A stretch of 64,000 nucleotides of DNA from Taklimakanibacter lacteus (GTDB taxonomy: Bacteria; Pseudomonadota; Alphaproteobacteria; Rhizobiales; Aestuariivirgaceae): contig QOZQ01000005.1 in NCBI GenBank assembly GCA_003576695.1, forward strand, positions 62,001-126,000. The letters run 5' to 3'. The notes under the pieces were generated by a model, which saw only the letters and a program-made list of their open reading frames with translations, made no database searches and was not told the DNA's origin. The stretch's first letter is position 1; the number at the start of each line of letters is the position of its first letter. Both the position numbers and the translations under genes were made by a program. This document shows, in pieces, positions 50,856-59,062 of this stretch.

Positions 50856-51647
50856 ATGATGCAGAAGTTGTTGAAAGCCCTGGTCCTGGCGTTAGGCCTC
50901 ACGGCCCTGCAGGCCGGACTTGCCCAAGCCGATCTCAAGATCGGGTTCGCGGCCGAGCCTTTCCCGCCCTTCAGCTCGAAGGATGCATCGGGCAAATGGG
51001 TCGGCTGGGAGGTCGATGCCATCGACGCCGTCTGCAAGGCCATGAACGAGAAATGCGAATATGTCGAAGTGGCCTGGGACGGCATCATCCCGGCGCTGCA
51101 GTCGAACACGATCGATGTGATCTGGAGCGCCATGTCGATCACGCCAAAGCGCCGCGAGGTCATCGATTTCTCCGACACTTACTACCGCACCACCTTGTGG
51201 GTCGTCGGCCCCAAGGACGGCGACCTCGATGTCGGTCCTCAGCATCTCGCCAGCAAGTCGATCGGCGTCCAGGGTGCCACCGTCTCGGCCAAGCATGTCG
51301 AGGACACCTACGCTCCGGCAGGCTCGCAAATCAAAACCTATGCCACGCAGGATGAAGCCAACCAGGACCTGGCTTCCGGCCGCATCGACTACACGATCGG
51401 GAGTGCGGCAGTGATGAGCGGCTTCCTGGCGACGGACAACGGCAAGGCCTGCTGCGAATACAAAGCGAGCATCACCGACGCCAAGGTGCTGGGTGAAGGC
51501 ATCGGTGCGGGCATACGCAAGGGCGATGCGGCGCTCAAGGCCAAGCTCGATGCCGCTATCAAGGAAGTGGCTAAATCAGGCGGATTTGACGCCATCACCG
51601 CCAAATATCCCGAGCTCAAGGACGCGATCACGACGCCCAAGCCATAG
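50856..51647 (+). CDS. Polar amino acid ABC binding protein (family 3)
   Basis: A 263-residue periplasmic protein with a Sec signal (LLKALVLALGLTALQAGLAQ, cut ALA/AQA). The mature part starts LKIGFAAEPFPPFSSKDASG and has WVGWEVDAIDAVCKAMNEKC and NTIDVIWSAMSITPKRREVI, the family 3 (HisJ/GlnH-like) pattern. No permease or ATPase genes are adjacent. The CC pair in KACCEYKA is unusual in this family but need not matter. Confidence 0.9.
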   Translation: MMQKLLKALVLALGLTALQAGLAQADLKIGFAAEPFPPFSSKDASGKWVGWEVDAIDAVCKAMNEKCEYVEVAWDGIIPALQSNTIDVIWSAMSITPKRREVIDFSDTYYRTTLWVVGPKDGDLDVGPQHLASKSIGVQGATVSAKHVEDTYAPAGSQIKTYATQDEANQDLASGRIDYTIGSAAVMSGFLATDNGKACCEYKASITDAKVLGEGIGAGIRKGDAALKAKLDAAIKEVAKSGGFDAITAKYPELKDAITTPKP

Positions 51648-51664
51648 GGAATTTCTCAAAAACT

Positions 51665-51679
51665 GTTCTTGATTTGTTC
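51665..51679 (+). promoter_or_regulatory. SOS-type LexA box upstream of the radical SAM gene
   Basis: GTTC (51665-51668), seven bases TTGATTT, GTTC (51676-51679): an exact match to the alphaproteobacterial LexA site GTTC-N7-GTTC, 24 bases before the ATG at 51704. A small stem GGAGAA / TTCTCC follows directly. A chance match is possible, but the position is ideal for repression. Confidence 0.65.
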
Positions 51680-51703
51680 ATGGAGAACGACTAGATTTTC
51701 TCC

Positions 51704-52840
51704 ATGACCACGTTGATCGACAGGCGCCAGGCGAGCGGGCTTGACCCGTCTGCGCTCGGAGCAGGCCGCTACGCGACCCTGCCCCAGCAGCAGCGCGGCC
51801 GCGGCGCCCGTCTCAACATGCCGGGCCGCTATGAGCGGCATGGCACGGCGCTGTTCGACGATGGCTGGCAGACGCTGGAAGACCTGCCGCCGCTCAAGAC
51901 GACGGTATTCGAAGAGACGCCGAAGAAGATCATCACCACCAACGACTCGCCCGATATCTCCTTCCGGCAGTCGATCAATCCCTATCGCGGCTGCGAGCAT
52001 GGCTGCTCCTACTGCTATGCCAGGCCCACCCACGCCTATATGGGCCTGTCGCCCGGCCTCGATTTCGAAAGCAAGCTGTTCGCCAAGACCAATGCGGCGG
52101 AGCTGCTGCGGGCGGAATTGTCGAGCCCGCATTATGAGCCGATGACCATCGCGCTCGGCGCCAATACCGATCCCTATCAGCCGATCGAGCGCGACTACCG
52201 CATCACGCGCCAGGTGCTGGAAGTGCTGGCCGAGTACGGCCATCCGGTCGGCATCGTCACCAAATCAGCGCTGGTGCTGCGCGACATCGACATCCTCAAG
52301 GACATGGCAAAACGCAACCTGGTGAAGGTGGCGGTCTCGGTGACGACGCTCGATCCGAAGCTGGCGCGCGCGATGGAGCCTCGGGCGGCGACGCCGACGA
52401 AGCGGCTCGGCGCGCTCGAAGGGCTTTCGGCCGCCGGCATTCCCACCGTCGTGATGTCGGCGCCGATCATTCCCGGCCTCAATGACAGCGAGATCGATAG
52501 TATCCTGAAGACCGCCTATGCCGCGGGAGCGCGCGAGGCAGGCTATGTGGTGCTGCGTCTGCCGCTCGAGGTGAAGGATATCTTCCGCGAATGGCTCACA
52601 ACCCATTTCCCCGACCGCGCCGCAAAGGTCATGTCGCTGATCCGGCAAGTACGTCAGGGCAAGGAGAACGACGCGACCTTCGGGCGTCGTTTCACCGGCA
52701 CCGGGCCCTATGCCTGGTCGATCGGGCGGCGCTTCGAAATGGCGGCGCAGCGCCTGGGCTTCAACCGGGAGCGGCTCCAGCTCGCTACTGACGCGTTCCG
52801 GCGCCCGCCCATGCCAGGAGAGCAGCTCAAGCTGTTTTGA
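51704..52840 (+). CDS. Radical SAM protein, PA0069/SplB-like
   Basis: A 378-residue radical SAM enzyme of the PA0069 family. The cluster motif is CEHGCSYCYA (CX3CX2C) in NPYRGCEHGCSYCYARPTHA. ALGANTDPYQPIERDYRITR and GHPVGIVTKSALVLRDIDIL are family-typical and shared with spore photoproduct lyase-like DNA repair enzymes. Function is unproven. The LexA-type box directly upstream supports a DNA-damage role. Confidence 0.88.
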   Translation: MTTLIDRRQASGLDPSALGAGRYATLPQQQRGRGARLNMPGRYERHGTALFDDGWQTLEDLPPLKTTVFEETPKKIITTNDSPDISFRQSINPYRGCEHGCSYCYARPTHAYMGLSPGLDFESKLFAKTNAAELLRAELSSPHYEPMTIALGANTDPYQPIERDYRITRQVLEVLAEYGHPVGIVTKSALVLRDIDILKDMAKRNLVKVAVSVTTLDPKLARAMEPRAATPTKRLGALEGLSAAGIPTVVMSAPIIPGLNDSEIDSILKTAYAAGAREAGYVVLRLPLEVKDIFREWLTTHFPDRAAKVMSLIRQVRQGKENDATFGRRFTGTGPYAWSIGRRFEMAAQRLGFNRERLQLATDAFRRPPMPGEQLKLF

Positions 52841-52851
52841 GAGGGGGAACC

Positions 52852-53691
52852 ATGATCTCGCAGAAAGAAAAAGGAAAGGCGTTCGCCGCGCTCCACGAAG
52901 AGCAAGGTGCCTTCGTCATCCCCAATGCCTGGGATGCGGGCAGCGCGCGGCTTCTGCAGCATCTGGGCTTCCAGGCGCTGGCGACGACCAGTGCCGGCTT
53001 TGCCTTTTCCATCGGCAGGCCCGACGGCGCCGATGCCGTCACGCGCGAAGAAACGCTCGGCAATGCCGGAGCCATTGCCGATGCTTCGAGCCTGCCGGTC
53101 TCGGCCGATCTCGAGGGCGGTTTCGGCGATGCGCCGGAAGAATGCGCCAAGACCATCAAGCTCGCCGGGCAAGCGGGCCTCGTCGGCGGATCGATCGAGG
53201 ATGCGACGGGACGCAAGGACAATCCGATCTATGAGTTCGAGGCGGCGGTCGAGCGGGTTGCCGCTGCCGCCGAAGCGGCGAAGAGCCTGCCTTTCCGTTT
53301 CATGCTGACGGCGCGCGCGGAGAATTTCCTGCACGGCCGACCCAATCTCGCCGATACGATCATGCGGCTGCAGGCCTTCCAGAATGCCGGCGCCGATGTG
53401 CTCTTCGCACCGGGCCTCACCAGTTCCGAAGATATCGCAGCAGTCGTTCGGGAAGTCGACCGGCCGGTCAATGTGGTAATGGGCCTGAAAGGAAACCTGC
53501 TCACGGTCGAGGAGCTGAGCCGCCTCGGCGTCAGGCGCATCAGTGTCGGCGGCGCTTTTGCCCGCGCGGCGGTCGGCGCCTTCCTCGCCGCAGCGCGCGA
53601 GGTGCAGAGCAAGGGAACCTTCACCTTCGCCAAAGACGCCGTGCCGCATGGCGAACTCAATGCAATCTTCTCGGCCTGGCCGAAGAATTGA
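52852..53691 (+). CDS. Isocitrate lyase/PEP mutase-family protein
   Basis: A 279-residue TIM-barrel enzyme. FVIPNAWDAGSARLLQHLGF at the start, SADLEGGFGD (Mg-binding Asp/Glu) and GSIEDATG match the PEP mutase-like branch with members that cleave or form C-C or C-P bonds of oxaloacetate-like acids. AENFLHGRPNLADTI is typical too. The exact substrate is unknown. The start at 52852 has GAGGGGG upstream; the radical SAM gene ends 11 bases before. Confidence 0.85.
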   Translation: MISQKEKGKAFAALHEEQGAFVIPNAWDAGSARLLQHLGFQALATTSAGFAFSIGRPDGADAVTREETLGNAGAIADASSLPVSADLEGGFGDAPEECAKTIKLAGQAGLVGGSIEDATGRKDNPIYEFEAAVERVAAAAEAAKSLPFRFMLTARAENFLHGRPNLADTIMRLQAFQNAGADVLFAPGLTSSEDIAAVVREVDRPVNVVMGLKGNLLTVEELSRLGVRRISVGGAFARAAVGAFLAAAREVQSKGTFTFAKDAVPHGELNAIFSAWPKN

Positions 53692-53699
53692 CGAAACTT

Positions 53700-54170
53700 C
53701 TCCCTCCCCGCTTGCGGGGAGGGTGGCCGCCGAAGGCGGACGGGTGGGGTTCATGAGTGATCCTATTTCTTTCGCACGCGCGCTTCGCAAGCGCATGACG
53801 CCAGAGGAAGTAAAACTTTGGGTCAGACTGAGAACCTGGTGCAGCAAAGGCTATCATTTTCGCCGACAAGCTCCGATCGATGGATATGTTCTCGACTTCC
53901 TATGTAAAACTCACAAGCTGATCGTCGAAGTGGACGGTAGCCAGCACGGCGAGAAGCGGGGCCTCGCCCATGACGAGAGGCGCGATGCGCATTTCCGCGC
54001 CAAGGGTTACCGAATTGCGCGTTTGTGGAATACAGATATCAATCGCGATCCTGACGCTTCTGCTGATACGATCTGGGCCGTGCTGCAAGGCGAAGACCCT
54101 TTTGTGAAACCAATACCCCACCCGGTCACGGCAAAGCCGTGACGTCCCTCCCCGCAAGCGGGGAGGGAGG
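53700..54170. mobile_element. Inverted-repeat cassette carrying a DUF559 gene (family C, copy 3)
   Basis: The left arm CTCCCTCCCCGCTTGCGGGG then AGGGTGGCC and GGCGGACGGGTGGGGTTC ends at the ATG of the DUF559 gene. The right arm starts ACCCCACCCGGTC and ends GTCCCTCCCCGCAAGCGGGG then AGGGAGG (to about 54170). Same termini as the geneless cassettes at 1613 and 11547. It stands between the PEP-mutase-family gene and rnhB. Confidence 0.7.
53753..54142 (+). CDS. DUF559 protein (Vsr-like endonuclease fold)
   Basis: A 129-residue protein with ARALRKRMTPEEVKLWVRLR, then FRRQAPIDGYVLDFLC, KLIVEVDGSQH and GYRIARLWNTDI. DUF559 belongs to the PD-(D/E)XK nuclease group related to very-short-patch repair Vsr; the catalytic D and E-V-D are in place. 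The start ATG is at the inner end of the left repeat arm and the C-terminus (KPIPHPVTAKP) is encoded by the right arm, so gene and repeats form one unit. Confidence 0.82.
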   Translation: MSDPISFARALRKRMTPEEVKLWVRLRTWCSKGYHFRRQAPIDGYVLDFLCKTHKLIVEVDGSQHGEKRGLAHDERRDAHFRAKGYRIARLWNTDINRDPDASADTIWAVLQGEDPFVKPIPHPVTAKP

Positions 54171-54216
54171 AATTGGAATATTGACCCCCACGGACTGAAG
54201 CCGCCACACTGGCGGC

Positions 54217-54861
54217 ATGAGACGTGCTGATTCGGACCTGCCGCATTTCAACTTCGAACGCGATGCCTTTGCGCGCGGGTTCTCGCTCGTGGCGGGCGTC
54301 GATGAAGCGGGGCGTGGGCCCCTGGCAGGACCCGTGGTCGCTGCCGCCGTGATCCTCGATCCCGCCGCGCTGCCGGATGGTCTCAACGATTCGAAGAAGC
54401 TGACGCATGAGCGGCGCGTAGAGCTCTATGACGTAATCTATGCACGGGCCGAGGTCGGCGTCGGTATTGTCGATGTCGAGGTGATCGACCGCGATAATAT
54501 TCTTCAGGCGACTTATGCGGCGATGATCCAGGCAGTCTCAGGCCTGAAGCGCATGCCGGTGCTCGCTCTCATCGACGGCAATCGCGCGCCCAAGCTCTCC
54601 TGCTCGACCCAGACGATCATCGAAGGCGACGGAAAATGCCTTTCGATCGCGGCAGCCTCGATCATCGCCAAGGTGACGCGTGACCGGATCATGATCGCTC
54701 TCGACCAGCAATGCCCCGGCTATGGCTTCGCCCAGCACAAGGGCTATGGCACGCCCGATCACCAGGCGGCGCTTACGCGTCTTGGACCTTCGGCGCATCA
54801 CCGGCGCTCCTTCGAGCCCGTTCGCGCCTTGTGCGAAAACGCTGCAAATCGAGCCGCTTAA
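54217..54861 (+). CDS. rnhB: Ribonuclease HII
   Basis: A 214-residue enzyme removing RNA from DNA-RNA hybrids, and misincorporated ribonucleotides. VAGVDEAGRGPLAGPVVAAA (catalytic D, E), LNDSKKLTHERR, ALIDGNRAPKL and AAASIIAKVTRDRIM (catalytic Asp) are all present. A cluster of GANTC sites follows, then ccrM, the usual Hyphomicrobiales order. Confidence 0.95.
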   Translation: MRRADSDLPHFNFERDAFARGFSLVAGVDEAGRGPLAGPVVAAAVILDPAALPDGLNDSKKLTHERRVELYDVIYARAEVGVGIVDVEVIDRDNILQATYAAMIQAVSGLKRMPVLALIDGNRAPKLSCSTQTIIEGDGKCLSIAAASIIAKVTRDRIMIALDQQCPGYGFAQHKGYGTPDHQAALTRLGPSAHHRRSFEPVRALCENAANRAA

Positions 54862-54891
54862 CGGCACCCGTTAACCATTTCCCCAGAAGCC

Positions 54892-54928
54892 GATTCACCC
54901 GTGAATCCCTTTGATTCATAAAGGATTC
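54892..54928 (+). promoter_or_regulatory. Cluster of four GANTC sites in the ccrM leader
   Basis: GATTC at 54892, GAATC at 54903, GATTC at 54913 and GATTC at 54924, in 37 bases. The first two form the palindrome GATTCAC-CC-GTGAATC. GANTC is the target of the enzyme encoded just downstream, so methylation-state control of ccrM is expected, as in Caulobacter. TTAACCAT (54871-54878) is a CtrA-type half-site. Confidence 0.75.
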
Positions 54929-54945
54929 GTAAGTTCGTTGCGTAG

Positions 54946-56067
<1,122 letters not shown>

Positions 56068-56108
56068 GCCCCCTGTTCCCAAATCGGGAACGTCCTATAT
56101 GTTGGACG

Positions 56109-56381
56109 ATGCAGGTCATTGCCAAGCGACCCCTGAAACAGTTCTGGGAGCGACACCCGCGGGCGGAAATTCCCCTGAAGAACTGGTATCAGGTCGTAGA
56201 CAAGGCAAGCCGGAACACACCCGCCGATGTCAAACGGATGTTCGGCACGACAGTTGACTTCATCGGAGACAACCGCCGCATCTTCGATATAGGCGGCAAC
56301 AAGTACAGACTGGCGGTGCATGTCGCTTATGCTTTCAAACGTGTCCTGATCAAATTTGTCGGCAAGCATGTACAAGTATGA
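56109..56381 (+). CDS. higB: HigB-type toxin with frameshifted C-terminus
   Basis: A 90-residue RelE-fold mRNA interferase. MQVIAKRPLKQFWERHPRAE, then NTPADVKRMFGTTVDFIGDN, NRRIFDIGGNKYRLAVHVAY and KRVLIKFVGKH match the HigB (PF09907-type) family. After KHVQV a stop follows, but skipping one base near 56376 would give HVQYDAIDPETV ending in a stop that overlaps the higA ATG (56404-56408). So the last nine residues were lost by a one-base insertion. Active or not is uncertain. Confidence 0.85.
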   Translation: MQVIAKRPLKQFWERHPRAEIPLKNWYQVVDKASRNTPADVKRMFGTTVDFIGDNRRIFDIGGNKYRLAVHVAYAFKRVLIKFVGKHVQV

Positions 56382-56405
56382 CGCCATTGACCCGGAGACC
56401 GTGTG

Positions 56406-56786
56406 ATGAGGAATATCCGTGCCATACGCAACGAGGCCGATTACGATTGGGCGCTTGCCGAGATCGCGCACTACTTCGAAAATCAACCAGCCCCTGGGAC
56501 CGAGGCTGCAAATCGCTTTGATGTTCTGGCCAGCCTGATCGAAACCTATGAAAGCAGGCATTGGCCCATAGAGGCGACCGATCCAATCGAGGCAATCGAG
56601 TACCGGATGGAGATATCGGGATATACGCAGAAAGATCTCAGCGAGCTCATCGGGTCGCGATCACGCGCATCGGAAATACTGGGGCGAAAACGACCTTTAA
56701 CGATGCAGATGGCGCACAAGCTCTCAGTAGAGTGGAACATTCCCGCCGAGGTGCTGTTGAGACCGTACCATCTCGACAGCCGGTAA
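56406..56786 (+). CDS. higA: HigA-type XRE antitoxin
   Basis: A 126-residue antitoxin of the HigA type. The N-terminal part contacts the toxin (RAIRNEADYDWALAEIAHYF), and the C-terminal XRE domain is EYRMEISGYTQKDLSELIGS then RSRASEILGRKRPLTMQMAH. The reading frame is intact. Its start overlaps the ancestral stop of higB. It can repress the operon and would neutralise any remaining toxin activity. Confidence 0.9.
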   Translation: MRNIRAIRNEADYDWALAEIAHYFENQPAPGTEAANRFDVLASLIETYESRHWPIEATDPIEAIEYRMEISGYTQKDLSELIGSRSRASEILGRKRPLTMQMAHKLSVEWNIPAEVLLRPYHLDSR

Positions 56787-57866
56787 TCAGCTCATCACCG
56801 CGACGATCTTGCGCATGACGCTGGGCAGCGCCTCGCCGGCAAGATCTTCGCGCTTCACCCAGCGCGCCCTTCGATCCGGAACATCGGCATGTGCCGGTAC
56901 CTGCGCCGACCAGATGTCGAGCTCGACATGGAAATGGGTGAAAGTGTGCTCGATCCTCCGGCCGGTCCTGCGCCATGCCGCCTTGAGCGGCGCTTCGGCC
57001 GCGGGATCGGACGGACTCCCGGTGGTCCATCCGGTCGAGGGCACTTCCATCATGCCGCCCAACAGGCCCTTGTCGGGGCGTTCGCGCAGCAATACGGCGC
57101 CATCGTCGCGCTCCACCCAGAAGGCGACACCCTTGCGGTGAGGCCGTTCGGCCTTCTCCCGCTTGCGCGGCAGCTCGTCGGCAATGCCGGCCCGCCGTCC
57201 GGCGCACTCATCCGTCCACGGACAGATCATGCAGTTGAGGCGCTTCGGCGTGCAGATGGTGGCACCCAGATCCATCAGCGCCTGGGCGAAATCGCCGGCG
57301 CGCTCCTGCGGCACGAGAGCCAGCGTCTTTTCCCGGATCTCCGGCTTGGCGTCGGGCAAGGGCGCCTCAATGGCATAGAGCCTCGCCATGACCCGCTCGA
57401 CATTGCCGTCGACGGCTGCCGCCCGCCGGTCGAAAGCGATGGCGGCAATGGCGCCCGCGGTATAGGGGCCGACGCCCGGCAGAGCACGCAACCCCTCTTC
57501 GGTATCGGGAAACCTCCCGCCCAGCTCTTCCGCCACCATCCTGGCGCAGGCATGGAGATTGCGCGCCCGTGCATAGTAGCCAAGCCCGGCCCAGGCCTTC
57601 AGCACATCCTCGCGCGGGGCGGCCGCCAGAGCCTCGACCGTCGGCCAGAGATCCAGGAACTTGCGGTAATAGGTTCCGACCGTCGCCACCGTCGTCTGCT
57701 GCAGCATGATCTCGGACAGCCAGACATGATAGGGATTGGGTGACTCGCCCGGCGCCGCCCGCCAGGGCAAGGCGCGGCGATGACGGTCATACCAGGCGAG
57801 AAGCCGACCAGATTCCGGTTCACGCTTCGGTGAAAGCCCTTGTTCCGCCATGGTTCGCGGCGACAT
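56787..57866 (-). CDS. mutY: A/G-specific adenine DNA glycosylase
   Basis: Removes adenine mispaired with 8-oxoguanine. SEIMLQQTTVATVGTYYRKF, helix-hairpin-helix LPGVGPYTAGAIAAIAFD and catalytic Asp in AVDGNVERVMARL are followed by the 4Fe-4S ligands CTPKRLNCMICPWTDEC and a C-terminal NUDIX-like domain for 8-oxoG recognition (from about residue 240). The start at 57866 has GAGGG upstream. The gene converges with higA, with adjacent stops. Confidence 0.95.
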   Translation of the reverse strand: MSPRTMAEQGLSPKREPESGRLLAWYDRHRRALPWRAAPGESPNPYHVWLSEIMLQQTTVATVGTYYRKFLDLWPTVEALAAAPREDVLKAWAGLGYYARARNLHACARMVAEELGGRFPDTEEGLRALPGVGPYTAGAIAAIAFDRRAAAVDGNVERVMARLYAIEAPLPDAKPEIREKTLALVPQERAGDFAQALMDLGATICTPKRLNCMICPWTDECAGRRAGIADELPRKREKAERPHRKGVAFWVERDDGAVLLRERPDKGLLGGMMEVPSTGWTTGSPSDPAAEAPLKAAWRRTGRRIEHTFTHFHVELDIWSAQVPAHADVPDRRARWVKREDLAGEALPSVMRKIVAVMS

Positions 57867-57876
57867 GATCCCTCAT

Positions 57877-58353
57877 ATGAAAACGCTCGACAAAGACTTC
57901 CGCGCCCTGACGCGCGCTGCCTTTGCGCGCTATGGTTTTGCCTATGCCGACCTCATCACGCAATGGCCGGCCATCGTTGGCGACGGCCTGGCGCAATGGA
58001 GCGAGCCCGAGCGGATCAGATGGCCGCGCGGCCAGGACGATGAGCGCAAGCAGGGCGGAACCCTGGTGATCCGGGCGGTTCCCGGGCGCGGCCTGGACCT
58101 CCAGCATGAGACACCCCGGATCATCGACCGGATCAACAGTTTCTATGGCTATGGCGCCATTTCCTCGGTCAAGATCACGCAGGGCCGGCTGAGCGGCCGG
58201 AAACCCGAGCCCCGCTTGGCCCCCGAACTCGCTCCCGAGCAGGCCCGGGCGCTCGATTCCCGCCTCGAAGCGGTCGCCGACCCCGCCCTCAAGGAGGCCC
58301 TGCGCCGGCTGGGAACCGGGGTCCTAAGCCCCCGTTCTCCACAGGCAAAATGA
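57877..58353 (+). CDS. DUF721 (DciA-like) protein
   Basis: A 158-residue protein with a KTLDKDFRALTRAAFARYGF start and WPAIVGDGLAQWSEPERIRW, the DUF721 block with W-x-I-V-G. DUF721/DciA proteins load or assist the replicative helicase in bacteria lacking DnaC; alphaproteobacterial members are divergent. RIIDRINSFYGYGAISSVKI is also conserved. ATG codons at 57865 and 57877 are both possible, the first overlapping the mutY start on the other strand. Confidence 0.85.
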   Translation: MKTLDKDFRALTRAAFARYGFAYADLITQWPAIVGDGLAQWSEPERIRWPRGQDDERKQGGTLVIRAVPGRGLDLQHETPRIIDRINSFYGYGAISSVKITQGRLSGRKPEPRLAPELAPEQARALDSRLEAVADPALKEALRRLGTGVLSPRSPQAK

Positions 58354-58396
58354 CCTCTTGGTCACAACCCCCAATATCTAGTAGTCAGGAGCCAAT

Positions 58397-59017
58397 ATGT
58401 ACCTAGATCGCCGCCAACTGATTCTCGGGGCCACTAGCCTGGCTGCCGCGACGGGATTTGCCTCGACCGGCCAAGCCGCCGTCGATATTGCCGCACTGCA
58501 TGCGCCGCCGGCCGAAGGCGACATGGCCATGGGACCCGAGACCGCCAAGGTCGTCGTGGTCGAATATGCCTCAGCGTCATGTCCGCATTGCGCCAACTTC
58601 CACAACACGACCTTCAAGGACCTCAAGAAGGAATATATCGACACCGGCAAGATCCGCTTCATCTTCCGTGAGTTCCCACTCAACCAGCCGGCACTTGCGG
58701 CTTTCATGCTGGCGCGCTGTGCGCCCAAGGAAAAGTATTTCCCGCTGCTCGATATGTTTTTCGAACAGCAGGACGCGTGGCTTCAGGCGCCAAAAGACGG
58801 ATTGGAGAAGATCGCGAAGCTCGCTGGCTTCACGAAAGAGAGCTTTGAGGCCTGCCTAAAGAATGAGGACGTTAGGAAGGGCATCATCGAGGTGGCAGAG
58901 AAGGCCAACAAAGACTTCGGTGTTGATTCCACTCCGACTTTTTTCGTGAATGGCGAGCAACTGCAGGGTGAGACATCAATCGAGGAATTCCGCAAGGCGA
59001 TCGATCCGCTCCTCTAG
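58397..59017 (+). CDS. DsbA-family thioredoxin-fold protein
   Basis: A 206-residue periplasmic thiol oxidoreductase. The signal MYLDRRQLILGATSLAAATG resembles a Tat signal, cut near GQA-AV. The CPHC active site is in YASASCPHCANFHNTTFKDL, the cis-Pro loop in GVDSTPTFFVNGEQL. It probably introduces disulfides. It stands between the DUF721 gene and smc as in other Hyphomicrobiales. Confidence 0.93.
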   Translation: MYLDRRQLILGATSLAAATGFASTGQAAVDIAALHAPPAEGDMAMGPETAKVVVVEYASASCPHCANFHNTTFKDLKKEYIDTGKIRFIFREFPLNQPALAAFMLARCAPKEKYFPLLDMFFEQQDAWLQAPKDGLEKIAKLAGFTKESFEACLKNEDVRKGIIEVAEKANKDFGVDSTPTFFVNGEQLQGETSIEEFRKAIDPLL

Positions 59018-59062
59018 GAACGGACATCGCCTTGCGCTTTTTGGACTGCAAGGGGTGGGGTT

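Noticed and set aside
54858-54874. CtrA site TTAA-N-TTAA before ccrM
   Set aside because: The spacing is nine bases, not the canonical seven; only the TTAACCAT half-site is worth noting.
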